Notes: generated by a model not told the origin, from the sequence alone. A stretch of DNA of 64,000 nucleotides from an uncultured Chthonomonadales bacterium (GCA_938005745.1 CALLMM010000018.1:81853-145852), one strand, 5' to 3'; shown: positions 47,879 to 57,255, counted from the stretch's first letter. Program-made: numbers and translations.

Positions 47879-49327
47879 TTAACCGACGCTTCCCTCCAGG
47901 CTGATGCCCAGCAGCTTCTGCGCCTCGACCGCAAACTCCATCGGCAGCTCGCGGAAGACCTCCTTGCAGAAGCCGTTGACGATCATATTCACCGCGTCCT
48001 CCGTCGAGAGTCCCCGCTGCCGGCAGTAGAAGATCTGGTCTTCTCCGATCTTGGAGGTCGAAGCCTCATGCTCGACGGTCGAAGTGGTGTTGCGAACGTC
48101 AATATAGGGGAAGGTATGCGCGCCGCACCGATCGCCGATCAGCAGCGAGTCGCACTGCGAATAGTTGCGCGCATAGGCGGCGCCCCGATTGACCCGCACC
48201 TGTCCGCGATAGGTGTTCTGGCTGCGCCCGGCGGAGATTCCCTTGGAGACGATGGTGCTGCGGGTATTCTTGCCGATATGCACCATCTTGGTCCCGGTGT
48301 CCGCCTGCTGGCGATTGTTGGTTACGGCGACCGAGTAGAACTCGCCGACCGAGTTATCGCCCTGCAGAATGCACGACGGGTACTTCCAGGTGATGGCGGA
48401 GCCGGTCTCGACCTGCGTCCAGGTGATCTTGGAGTTGACCCCGGCGCACTTGCCCCGCTTGGTCACGAAGTTGTAGATGCCGCCTCTGCCCTCTTTGTCG
48501 CCGGGATACCAGTTCTGTACCGTGCTGTACTTGATGGTGGCGTTGTCCAGAGCGATCAGCTCCACCACCGCCGCATGCAGTTGATGCTCATCGCGCATGG
48601 GCGCGGTGCACCCCTCCAGATAGCTCACATAGGCGCTCTCTTCGGCGATGATGAGCGTTCGCTCAAACTGCCCGGTGTTGAGCGCGTTGATGCGGAAGTA
48701 GGTGGAAAGCTCCATCGGGCAGCGGACGCCCTTCGGCACATAGCAGAAGGAGCCGTCGGTAAAGACCGCCGAGTTGAGCGCGGCGAAGTAGTTGTCGCTG
48801 TAGGGAACGACCGAACCCATGTATTTACGCACCAGCTCGGGATGCTCCTGAATCGCCTCCGAGAAGGAGCAGAAGATGATCCCCAGTTCGCGCAGCTTCT
48901 CCTTGAAGGTGGTGGCGACGGAGACGCTGTCGAAGACGGCGTCCACCGCGACCCCGGCGAGCATCTTCTGCTCTTCCAGCGGGATTCCCAGCTTCTCAAA
49001 GGTGCGCCGCACCTCCGGGTCAATCTCATCCAGGCTCTTGGGGGCGTCCGCCATGCTCTTGGGCGCGGCGTAGTAGTAGGCATCCTGGTAGTCAATGGGC
49101 GGATAGTGAACGTTCTGCCACTGCGGCTCCTTCATGGTCAGCCACTTGCGAAACGCCTTCAGCCGCCACTCCAGCATCCACTCCGGCTCCCGCTTTTTGG
49201 CGGAGATGATACGAATGATATCTTCGTTCAAGCCCTTCGGGACGGTGTCTATCTCGATGTCGGTTACGAAACCGGCTTTGTAGTCCTGAAGCGCCAGCTC
49301 TTCAATGGTGTTGGTTGCCGAACTCAT
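47879..49327 (-). CDS. sufB: Fe-S assembly protein SufB
   Basis: [84 protein letters not shown]. Confidence 0.98.
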   Translation of the reverse strand: MSSATNTIEELALQDYKAGFVTDIEIDTVPKGLNEDIIRIISAKKREPEWMLEWRLKAFRKWLTMKEPQWQNVHYPPIDYQDAYYYAAPKSMADAPKSLDEIDPEVRRTFEKLGIPLEEQKMLAGVAVDAVFDSVSVATTFKEKLRELGIIFCSFSEAIQEHPELVRKYMGSVVPYSDNYFAALNSAVFTDGSFCYVPKGVRCPMELSTYFRINALNTGQFERTLIIAEESAYVSYLEGCTAPMRDEHQLHAAVVELIALDNATIKYSTVQNWYPGDKEGRGGIYNFVTKRGKCAGVNSKITWTQVETGSAITWKYPSCILQGDNSVGEFYSVAVTNNRQQADTGTKMVHIGKNTRSTIVSKGISAGRSQNTYRGQVRVNRGAAYARNYSQCDSLLIGDRCGAHTFPYIDVRNTTSTVEHEASTSKIGEDQIFYCRQRGLSTEDAVNMIVNGFCKEVFRELPMEFAVEAQKLLGISLEGSVG

Positions 49328-49396
49328 ACTCATCCTTTCCAGACTGCGCGCAGAGAGCCTGACGGGGGCGCGTCCGCTCAACGGAACGGGGTCCGC

Positions 49397-49876
49397 CTAC
49401 CGGACAAGAGGCGCGCTCTTTCGATCTATAAATGGCAGGCTGTGCTGCCGGGATACGCTGTCCGAAGTCTCCGGGTCAATGATCTCCGCCAGCGAGATGC
49501 GGTTGAGCAGCTGGTAGACCCGCAGATTCACTCTCTCCAGCGGAGCGCGTATCGTGCACTTCTCAAGCTGTTCACAGCCGTTCTGCGTATCTTTCATACA
49601 CTGGGCGATGGCGGGACGCCCCTCCACCGCCTCCACCACCGCGGCGATGCTGATCTCATGCGGGGCGCGCGCCAGGCAGTATCCGCCGGTTGGACCGGGC
49701 GTAGACCCGAGCATCCGGGAACGCGCCAGCTTCTGAAGGATCTTTGCCAGCAGCTCCACCGGAATATCGTACTGCTCGGCGATCTCCTTGGCGCGCACGG
49801 CGCGCCCCTCCTCCGCCTGCGCCAGATGGGAGAGAGCGAGCAGCGCGTAGTCGGTCTTCTTGGTCAAGCCTAACAT
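49397..49876 (-). CDS. Rrf2 family Fe-S-dependent regulator (IscR/SufR-like)
   Basis: LGLTKKTDYALLALSHLA, VELLAKILQKLARSRMLGSTPGPTGGYCLAR, Cys cluster C-MKDTQNG-C-EQLEK-C. Confidence 0.95.
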   Translation of the reverse strand: MLGLTKKTDYALLALSHLAQAEEGRAVRAKEIAEQYDIPVELLAKILQKLARSRMLGSTPGPTGGYCLARAPHEISIAAVVEAVEGRPAIAQCMKDTQNGCEQLEKCTIRAPLERVNLRVYQLLNRISLAEIIDPETSDSVSRQHSLPFIDRKSAPLVR

Positions 49877-49889
49877 GCGAAGATGATCC

Positions 49890-49940
49890 TCTCCGACCGG
49901 TGAGGTCTCCGACTGAATTAATCTCCGACTTTTTAAGTCG
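49890..49940 (-). promoter_or_regulatory. Putative Rrf2/suf operator: three TCTCCGAC repeats at 16-bp spacing ending in GACT-N5-AGTC palindrome
   Basis: TCTCCGAC at 49890-49897, 49906-49913, 49922-49929; CGACTT-TTT-AAGTCG at 49926-49940; overlaps the predicted start region of a TTGAGC-N18-TATATA promoter (49941-49970, minus). Confidence 0.6.
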
Positions 49941-50186
49941 TATATATAATAGCATATACTCCTCGCTCAAAGCAATCGTTCCGAAAATGTATCGCTTTTC
50001 CGATCCTTTCTGAGACAGATCTTCCGGACGAAGAGCCGCAAAGAGATGCCCGTTCCTCTCCTCCTGCCACTCCTCTCCATGGGGAGAAACGCGCACACCG
50101 AACTTTTCGCACAGACCCCCTTTTGACTCCATAAACGTTATATATAAAGACTCTCTATATGGTGGTTATTATGGGGGAGCGAAAAA

Positions 50187-50486
50187 TGTGCATAACTTGG
50201 AACAGATGTCTGTATTAGCAGGAAACTATTGCTATTCAAAGACTTGTCCATATCCATTAACAGTATTCAATTAATATCATCAATTATTAGACTGTACAGG
50301 CTTTGAGTCAATGTTTAGACTATCAAAACAGCGAAAGTTATGCACATTTCGGGGCAAAAAATGTGCATAACTATGTGCATAACTTGTGTGCAGAATGTGC
50401 ATAACTCCCGGTTTGGAGCCAGTTATGCACATTCTGAGGGAGTTATGCACAGGGTTTTGCACAATTGTGCATAACTATGTGCATAA
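50187..50486. other. oriC: Chromosomal replication origin oriC: nine DnaA boxes plus AT-rich segment
   Basis: TTATGCACA (+) at 50338-50346, 50423-50431, 50443-50451; reverse complement TGTGCATAA at 50187-50195, 50362-50370, 50374-50382, 50396-50404, 50466-50474, 50478-50486; AT-rich stretch about 50200-50330; adjacent to dnaA. Confidence 0.95.
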
Positions 50487-50501
50487 CTCTTCGGCAGGGG
50501 C

Positions 50502-52064
50502 TTAATTGTCCAACTTCTGGCGGATTTCTTTTACTATTTTCTGCACAGAGGGGTCGTAGAAGAGCTGCGCTTCCACCTTCTTGATGGCGCGCAGAACGGT
50601 GCTGTGGTCGCGTCCGCCGATCGCCGCACCGATCTCGATCAACGAGTTTTCGGTCAGTTCCCGGCACAGATACATCGCGACCTGGCGCGCGGTGGAGATA
50701 TCCCTGTCGCGCCGCTGGCTGCGCAGCGCGTCTATGTCGGTGTCGTATCGCTGCGCTACCGCTTTCATCACCGTCTCGATGGTAACGCCCTTGTGGGAGG
50801 GCTGTGAGGGGGGAGCTTTGTCTATGAAGAACTCTACCAGCACATTCTGCGCCATCTCCACGCTGATGGGAGCGCGCATGATGGAGTGGTAGGCGATCAG
50901 GCGCGTCAGCGCGCCCTCCAGGGTGCGGATGTTCGATTGAATGGCGCTGGCGATGTAGACCAGCACCTCCTGAGGAACGGGGTAGCCCTCCTGACGGCAG
51001 CGCGATTCGAGGATCGCGATCCGGGTCTCCAGTTCCGGCGCGCCGATATCCGCAATCAGTCCGCTCTCGAATCGGGAGCGAAGTCTCTCGTCCATGGTGC
51101 GCAGTTCGCGCGGGCTGCAGTCGCTGGCGATGACGATCTGCTTGCCCATCTGATAGAGTGCGTTGAAGGTGTGGAAGAACTCCTCCTTCGTCTGCTCGCG
51201 CCCCGCGATAAACTGGATGTCGTCTACCAGCCAGACATCCACGTTGCGGTAGTAGCGGCGGAAGTCGTCGGTTCGGCGCTCGCGCAGCGCGCTGACGAAG
51301 TGGTAGGTGAAGTTTTCGCCGTCTATCAGGGCGACGCGGGTCGCGCCGTTGCGCTGGCGGATGGCGTTGCCGATGGCGTGCATCAGGTGGGTCTTTCCCA
51401 GACCGGAGCCGCCGTAGATGAACAGGGGGTTGTAGGCTGCTCCGGGAGCCATCGCGACGGCGGCTGCGCCCGCCTGCGCCATGCGATTGCTTCTCCCGAT
51501 GATATAGTTGTCGAAGGTGTACTTCTCGTTGAACGGCAGAGAGATGTCCAGCGGCGGTTCGGAGGACTCGAGGGCGCGCTCTCCCGAAGGCGCGGCGGCG
51601 GACCGTGTGGCGTCTCTCCTTTTCGTTCTGGAGGGGGGCGGGGTCGGCGATGCGCTGCCGGGGGGCGGCGCGTCGTCGAACAGGCTGGCGGCCGCCTTCG
51701 GGGAGGGGGCGGCGGTCGCCTCCGGGGTCTCGTTCGCCGTCTCTTCGAGCGTCTCGTAGATCAACGGACGCTCCTCCGCGTTGATGACGCTGAAGCGTAT
51801 CTCCAGCGGGGAGCCGAGAATCCCTTCGAGGATGGAGCGGATCTGGTGCCCGTACTTTTTATCGAGCCATTCGCGGGCGAAGGCGCTGGCTACGCCGAGG
51901 GTAATACACTGTTGACGGTAGGAGAGGGGGCGGATCGGGCGGATGTAGCTTTCAAAGGTGACCTTGTTGACCTTACTGGCGAGCAGAAGCAGGGCACGTC
52001 CCCAGGCGCGTTTCAGCGCGATGGAGCGATCGTCGTCCCCCAGTTCGAGTTGCTCGTCCGCCAT
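50502..52064 (-). CDS. dnaA: Chromosomal replication initiator DnaA
   Basis: YNPLFIYGGSGLGKTHLMHAIGN, VDVWLVDDIQFIAGREQTKEEFFHTFNAL, IGAAIGGRDHSTVLRAIKKVE. Confidence 0.99.
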   Translation of the reverse strand: MADEQLELGDDDRSIALKRAWGRALLLLASKVNKVTFESYIRPIRPLSYRQQCITLGVASAFAREWLDKKYGHQIRSILEGILGSPLEIRFSVINAEERPLIYETLEETANETPEATAAPSPKAAASLFDDAPPPGSASPTPPPSRTKRRDATRSAAAPSGERALESSEPPLDISLPFNEKYTFDNYIIGRSNRMAQAGAAAVAMAPGAAYNPLFIYGGSGLGKTHLMHAIGNAIRQRNGATRVALIDGENFTYHFVSALRERRTDDFRRYYRNVDVWLVDDIQFIAGREQTKEEFFHTFNALYQMGKQIVIASDCSPRELRTMDERLRSRFESGLIADIGAPELETRIAILESRCRQEGYPVPQEVLVYIASAIQSNIRTLEGALTRLIAYHSIMRAPISVEMAQNVLVEFFIDKAPPSQPSHKGVTIETVMKAVAQRYDTDIDALRSQRRDRDISTARQVAMYLCRELTENSLIEIGAAIGGRDHSTVLRAIKKVEAQLFYDPSVQKIVKEIRQKLDN

Positions 52065-52093
52065 CTGCCACCCTTCTCTCCATGTTGCGGGAA

Positions 52094-52122
52094 ATTATAG
52101 CAGAACCGGACAGCCGTGACAA
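52094..52122 (-). promoter_or_regulatory. dnaA promoter
   Basis: Minus strand TTGTCA-N17-TATAAT 30 bp upstream of dnaA start. Confidence 0.75.
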
Positions 52123-52273
52123 CGGCAAAAAAGGGGATTTTCGGACCGCCCGAAACCGGCTTCTGCCGGAGTATTCGGCGCGCAATCGGCATCGTGAAAA
52201 CCGGAATTGCGTGAAAATAGTTTCTGTGTGGTAAGGTTTTTTTCACTTTTTCCGGCTGCGCGGCTCGATCTCC

Positions 52274-52303
52274 TTGACATGGCTTTTAAAGCCGTGATAT
52301 ATT
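52274..52303 (+). promoter_or_regulatory. Promoter of LCP-family gene
   Basis: TTGACA-N18-TATATT followed immediately by hairpin CAGGGGCG-ATA-CGCCCCTG (52310-52328). Confidence 0.7.
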
Positions 52304-52337
52304 ACCCTACAGGGGCGATACGCCCCTGTTTGATCCT

Positions 52338-53810
52338 GTGAATGCGCTGGAGCTTGAGACTGTGATTAAATCGCCGACGAACGAGGCGCGGGAGAGCGGT
52401 CGGAGCGCGGGCAGAGGAGCGTCTCGCGTGACCATGACCCGTCCGGTTCGCCACAACAGTCACCTCTGGAAGAGGATCGGCAACACCCTCGGCGTGCTTG
52501 CCTGCCTCTTTTTTTTGACCCTGGGAACGGTATTCGGGCACTTCTACTGGGGCAGCAAGACGTTTCATGACGCCTTTCTGCGCGACCCGGTGGGCATCTT
52601 CAAGGGGATGGCGCAGGGCGACCCGTTTCAGAACTGGGCGATTGAAAAGCAGTTTCCCGGACGCAGTTCGCTGATCGTTCTCATCCTCGGCGTAGACTAC
52701 GACTACGATAACCGCGCGCAGATCATCAAGACCGCCAACGGACGCAGCGACGCCATTCTTCTGGCGCGTGTGGACTTCCTCAACAACACCATCAACGCCA
52801 TCACCATCCCCCGCGATGCTGCCGTGCGTATTCCGGGGCGCAGCACGATCCACAAGATTAACGCCGCACACAGCTACGGCGGACCGGAACTGACGATGGA
52901 GACCATCCGCTCGGTCTTCGGGATAACCCCGGATGCCTATGTGACGATAGACTTCAAGGGGTTTCAGAAGATTGTGGATGCCGTTGGGGGCGTTGAGATC
53001 AATGTGGAGAAGCGTCTGAAGTACGACGACAACTGGGGCAATCTGCACGTGGATCTGCATCCCGGCTGGCAGCGGCTGAACGGCTACCAGGCGATGGGAT
53101 ATGTGCGGATGCGCCACTCCGACAGCGACGAGATGCGCTCCAAACGCCAGCACGCCTTTCTGGAGGCGATGCGTCGCAGCATCATGTCTCCCTCCAACTT
53201 CCTGAAGCTGCCCCAGGTGCTGGATCGGCTGAATGAGAACATTCGCCGGGGCGCGTTGACCGAAGATCAGCTCTTTGCGCTGGCAAACTATGCCCGCACG
53301 CTGCCGAAGGAGCGGATCCGCATTCAGACGATCCCCTATGACGAGGGACCGAGCTACGCCGCCATAGATGCAAGAAAGACGGAGGATCTGATCCGGGAGA
53401 TGTTCTACCCGGGGCAGTATGTTACGGTGACGGTGGATGTGCCCGGTTTCGACGTGGTGCGCGCTCTGAACAGCCGCTATGAGCGTCGCCGCTCCCGCCG
53501 CGCCTCCGCCGAAGATCGCCGGCAGGAGCGCAGCGAGGAGCAGACGCTGGAGAGTCCGGACAACGGCGCGGATCCCGGCGCGATGTCAGACGTCACCGAC
53601 GGCGGAGCGGGGCAGGATACGCACTCCGCCCCTCCTGAGCCGGGGCGTGGAGATAACTCCGGCGGTGCGGGAGGCGCGGAAGAAGGCTCCGGCGATCTGG
53701 GAAGCTCTTCGGGAGGCAGCCCGCAGACCCCGCACGAGCAGAAGCGAGAGACCCATTCCGAGACGGCGCCGCCGCAGGAGACGCTTCCGCCGGCAGGTCG
53801 TCCGGGGTAG
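52338..53810 (+). CDS. LytR-CpsA-Psr (LCP) family protein
   Basis: N-terminal TM; VLILGVDYD, RSDAILLARVDFLNNTINAITIPRDAAV, HKINAAHSYGGPELTMETI; long low-complexity C-tail. Translation may start at 52428-52434 (VTMTRPVRHN). Confidence 0.93.
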   Translation: MNALELETVIKSPTNEARESGRSAGRGASRVTMTRPVRHNSHLWKRIGNTLGVLACLFFLTLGTVFGHFYWGSKTFHDAFLRDPVGIFKGMAQGDPFQNWAIEKQFPGRSSLIVLILGVDYDYDNRAQIIKTANGRSDAILLARVDFLNNTINAITIPRDAAVRIPGRSTIHKINAAHSYGGPELTMETIRSVFGITPDAYVTIDFKGFQKIVDAVGGVEINVEKRLKYDDNWGNLHVDLHPGWQRLNGYQAMGYVRMRHSDSDEMRSKRQHAFLEAMRRSIMSPSNFLKLPQVLDRLNENIRRGALTEDQLFALANYARTLPKERIRIQTIPYDEGPSYAAIDARKTEDLIREMFYPGQYVTVTVDVPGFDVVRALNSRYERRRSRRASAEDRRQERSEEQTLESPDNGADPGAMSDVTDGGAGQDTHSAPPEPGRGDNSGGAGGAEEGSGDLGSSSGGSPQTPHEQKRETHSETAPPQETLPPAGRPG

Positions 53811-53828
53811 AGAGGAGGGAGGAGCGCA

Positions 53829-54182
53829 ATGAAGGTGATCTCCTCGGAGAGCGTTGCGTTTGTGGAGGTGCAGGCGGATGGCGCGAGCCGCTGCCGTATT
53901 CGCGAACTGATTACCGATCAGGACGGCGCGCCCACCTTCGCCATGCGCCAGTTTCAGATCGAGCCGGGCGGTCAGACTCCCTTCCACCGTCACCCCTGGG
54001 AGCATGAGGTCTTCATTCTGGAAGGCTCCGGATATGTGCGGAGTGAGAGCGGTCCGCGCCCCTTCCAGCCGCAGGATGCCATCTTCATCGCGCCCGATGA
54101 GCTGCACTCCTTCGTCAATTCGGGGGAGACCCCCGTGCGCCTGCTCTGCCTGATTCCGGTTGCGCAGCAGTGCTGCCGCTAG
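53829..54182 (+). CDS. Cupin domain protein
   Basis: QIEPGGQTPFHRHPWEHEVFILEGSGYV...PDELHSFVNSGETPVRLLCLIP. Confidence 0.93.
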   Translation: MKVISSESVAFVEVQADGASRCRIRELITDQDGAPTFAMRQFQIEPGGQTPFHRHPWEHEVFILEGSGYVRSESGPRPFQPQDAIFIAPDELHSFVNSGETPVRLLCLIPVAQQCCR

Positions 54183-54211
54183 TCACAGCGCTGCCGCCGG
54201 GCGAAGCTGCG

Positions 54212-55024
54212 CTATCGCAGCGCTAACTGCATCTGTCGTTCCCGCTTCATCACGCTGCGAAAGACCGGAATTCCCAGACGCTGCGCCAGCAGACGCGCCT
54301 GTCCGGGCGCGTTCTGGATGTCGTTGAACAGCACGTAGACCGCCTCCGCCGTCTCCGCAGCCTCCTCTATGCGCTCCGCCCAGTTCTCCAGCGGCAACCC
54401 CTCCCCGCAGTCCCCGGACTCGCCCTGTGGCTGCGCCGCTTCCCGTCCGCTCAGCCGCAGGTAGAGAAAGTCGGCGGTGCGGGGCAGCGGAGGCAGAGGC
54501 GCTCCCTCCTGCCGGAGCGAATCGGTCAGGCAGAGGGCGATCCGGTGTTTTTCCAGGAAAGCCCGCGTCTCCGGTCGGTCCCAGCTGACGTGGCGGAATT
54601 CGATCGCCAGAGGGGCTTCCGCCAACCCTTCCCGGAGCGCTCGCAGGCGCCGCACCGCCTCCCGCGTACAGCAGAAGGATGCCGGAAACTGCGCCAGAAC
54701 CGCGCCGAGTCTGCCGCTGCGCATCAGGGGCAGGATCGCCTCCCGAAACTCCGCCAGCACGCTCTCGGAGAGGGTTTCGGCATGGGTCAGGCTGCGATGC
54801 GCTTTGATCAGAAACCGGAACTCCCTGCGTGTTCGCCGTATCATCTTCTCCAGATCAGCCGATTCCGGCAGATGGTAGAAGCTGTAGTCGAGCTCTACCG
54901 CGTGGAAGCGGTCTGCATAGTACGCGAGCCGATCGCGCGGTGGCAGCGAGGGAGGATAGAACCTCCCCTCCCACTCCGGATAGGAGAATCCGCAGGTTCC
55001 CACATAGATGCTCATTCGGTTCAC
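54212..55024 (-). CDS. DUF72 (YecE-like) family protein
   Basis: IYVGTCGFSYPEWEGRFYPPSLPPRDRLAYYADRFHAVELDYSFYHLP, IEFRHVSWDRPETRAFLEKH. Confidence 0.93.
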   Translation of the reverse strand: MNRMSIYVGTCGFSYPEWEGRFYPPSLPPRDRLAYYADRFHAVELDYSFYHLPESADLEKMIRRTRREFRFLIKAHRSLTHAETLSESVLAEFREAILPLMRSGRLGAVLAQFPASFCCTREAVRRLRALREGLAEAPLAIEFRHVSWDRPETRAFLEKHRIALCLTDSLRQEGAPLPPLPRTADFLYLRLSGREAAQPQGESGDCGEGLPLENWAERIEEAAETAEAVYVLFNDIQNAPGQARLLAQRLGIPVFRSVMKRERQMQLALR

Positions 55025-55221
55025 CTCTCGTGCACAGATGTATTACTCCTGAAATGTCTACTCACGGACGCGGAGCCGATGTGGAAAGCGTTCGCTGTCA
55101 GAGCCGAATACTCTGCCGTCGAGGCAGGATAGTGCGCCCCTCTTCTCGAACACGAGGGCAGGGCTGCGGCGGTGAAGGGAAGGACGTACGCCGCAGCAGG
55201 AGATTTTTCAAGGAGCGGTAG

Positions 55222-57240
55222 ATGACGAAAAGACCCGTTGCGCTCGAAGACCTGCTGCGTTTCAAGCTGGCGAGCGATGCCCAGATCTCGCCGGACGGCA
55301 GGCGCGTTGTCTTTGTGGTCCGACGCGCCGACCCGGAGAAGAACCGCTATTTTTCGTCGCTCTGGATGGCGGACGCGGAGGGGGGCGGGGCGCGCTCCTT
55401 CACCGGGGACGGACATGCGGACGGCTCTCCGCGCTGGTCGCCGGACGGGACGCAGATCGCCTTCCTGAGCGACCGCGACAAGCCGAAATCGCAGATCTAC
55501 CTGATTCCGGCGGACGGGGGCGAGGCGCGCCCGCTGACGAAGCTGGAGGAGGGCGGCATTCAGGAGATCGCCTGGTCGCCGGACGGTCAGAAGATCGCCT
55601 TCATCTTCCGGGCGACGCCGCCGGAGCGCACCGAGAAGGCGCGCAAGGAGCGCGAGGAGCGGGGCGCCAGCGCGCCGGTGCGCGTGCATAAGAAGCTGTT
55701 CTACCGGCTGGACGGCTTCGGCTACTTCGACGACTCCTACGGGCAGGTCTGGGTGGCGGATGCGAAGACGGGCGAGGCGAAGGCGCTGACCGATGCGCCC
55801 TTCTCGCACGAGTCGCTCGCCTGGTCGCCGGACAGCAAGACCATCGCGTTCGTCTGCAACCGGAATGAGGATAACGATCTGAATCCCTTGCTGGACGACA
55901 TCTACACCGTTCCGGCGGAGGGAGGCGAGGTGCAGCGTATCGAGGCGCCCGCCGGACCCAAAGGCGCGCTCGCCTGGTCGCCGGACGGCAGCTGGCTGGC
56001 GTATCTGGGGCATACCGATCTCGAGGAGTACTGGGGCGGCGCAAACATCCGGGTGCTGGTCATCCCGTCGAGCGGGTCGGCGGAGGCGCGAGACTTGACC
56101 GGCGCGACCGATAAGTCGGTCGGGTACGACACGCTCTGCGACATGCACGATGTCGGGGCGGGCGCGTCGCTGCAGTGGTCCGGGGACAGTCTGGCGCTCT
56201 ACTTCCCGGTCAGCGAACGGGGGGATACCCGGCTCTACCGGGTCGGCTTAAACGGCGGCGGCTTCTCCCCCCTGACGCCCGCGAATCACGAACTGGGCGC
56301 GTTCAGCGTCAGCCGGGACGAGCGGCGGTTCGCCCTGCTGCTGGGCACGGCGACCGATCCGCACGATCTCTATCTGGGAACTCCGGAGGGGCACGGTCTG
56401 CAGTTGAGCCGCCTCTCCCGGATCAATGCGGAGGTTCTGGATGAGGTCGAGCTGCAGATGCCGGAGTCGTTTGACATTCCCAACGCGGACGGCGGGAAGG
56501 TGCACGGCTGGGTATTGCTGCCCTATGAAAAAGAGGAGGGGAGGCGGTATCCCTGCGTGCTCTATGTGCATGGCGGACCGGCAGCGCAGTATGGCGGGCA
56601 GTCCGCGCCGTTTCATGAACTGCAGTGGCTGGCGGCGAACGGTTATGTCGTCGTCTTCTCCAATCCGCGGGGCAGCAAGGGCTATGGCGAGGCGCATACG
56701 AAGGCGATCAAGGGCGACTGGGGCAACCGCGACTGGCAGGACGTGCAGGCGGTCGCCGACTACGCCGCTGCGCTGCCCTGGGTGGATCCGGAACGGATGG
56801 CGATCATGGGCGGCTCCTACGGCGGCTACATGACCGCCTGGGCGGTCGGGCACACCGACCGCTTCCGCTGCGCCATCACCGACCGGCTGGTGGGAAACCT
56901 GCACAGCATGTCGGGAACCTGCGACTTCGCCTGGCAGCACGGCAAGACCTGGAAGGGCAACGCCTGGGACGATCCGAGCGATCTGTGGCGCTGCTCTCCG
57001 CTCGCCTACGCCGGGCAGATCAACACGCCCCTGCTGATCATCCACTCCGACGGCGACCTGCGCTGTCCGGTCGGGCAGGCAGAGGAGCTTTTTGCCGCGC
57101 TGCGGGCGCAGCGGAAGACGGTGGAGATGGTGCGCTACCCGGCGGAGTCGAGTCACGGCATGTCGCGCAACGGTCCGCCCGATCTGCGTCTGGATCGTCT
57201 GCGGCGCAACCTGGCGTGGCTGGACCGCTACCTGAAGTAG
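55222..57240 (+). CDS. S9 family prolyl oligopeptidase/acylaminoacyl peptidase
   Basis: Repeated WSPDG-(X)3-AF beta-propeller motifs and catalytic GGSYGGYMTAWAVGHT, SDGDLRCPVGQAEEL, ESSHGMSRNGPP. Confidence 0.96.
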   Translation: MTKRPVALEDLLRFKLASDAQISPDGRRVVFVVRRADPEKNRYFSSLWMADAEGGGARSFTGDGHADGSPRWSPDGTQIAFLSDRDKPKSQIYLIPADGGEARPLTKLEEGGIQEIAWSPDGQKIAFIFRATPPERTEKARKEREERGASAPVRVHKKLFYRLDGFGYFDDSYGQVWVADAKTGEAKALTDAPFSHESLAWSPDSKTIAFVCNRNEDNDLNPLLDDIYTVPAEGGEVQRIEAPAGPKGALAWSPDGSWLAYLGHTDLEEYWGGANIRVLVIPSSGSAEARDLTGATDKSVGYDTLCDMHDVGAGASLQWSGDSLALYFPVSERGDTRLYRVGLNGGGFSPLTPANHELGAFSVSRDERRFALLLGTATDPHDLYLGTPEGHGLQLSRLSRINAEVLDEVELQMPESFDIPNADGGKVHGWVLLPYEKEEGRRYPCVLYVHGGPAAQYGGQSAPFHELQWLAANGYVVVFSNPRGSKGYGEAHTKAIKGDWGNRDWQDVQAVADYAAALPWVDPERMAIMGGSYGGYMTAWAVGHTDRFRCAITDRLVGNLHSMSGTCDFAWQHGKTWKGNAWDDPSDLWRCSPLAYAGQINTPLLIIHSDGDLRCPVGQAEELFAALRAQRKTVEMVRYPAESSHGMSRNGPPDLRLDRLRRNLAWLDRYLK

Positions 57241-57255
57241 CCGCATCGGAGCGCA

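Noticed and set aside
47699-49873. 724-aa plus-strand ORF opposite sufB/rrf2
   Set aside because: Antisense to highly conserved SufB; no motifs.
50187-50486. Repeated TTATGCACA units considered as a possible CRISPR array or iteron plasmid origin
   Set aside because: Repeats are 9 bp, in both orientations and irregularly spaced next to dnaA: DnaA boxes, not CRISPR or Rep iterons.
55436-55990. Recurring CTGGTCGCCGGACGG DNA motif
   Set aside because: It encodes the repeated WSPDG beta-propeller motif of the S9 peptidase; protein repeat, not a DNA element.
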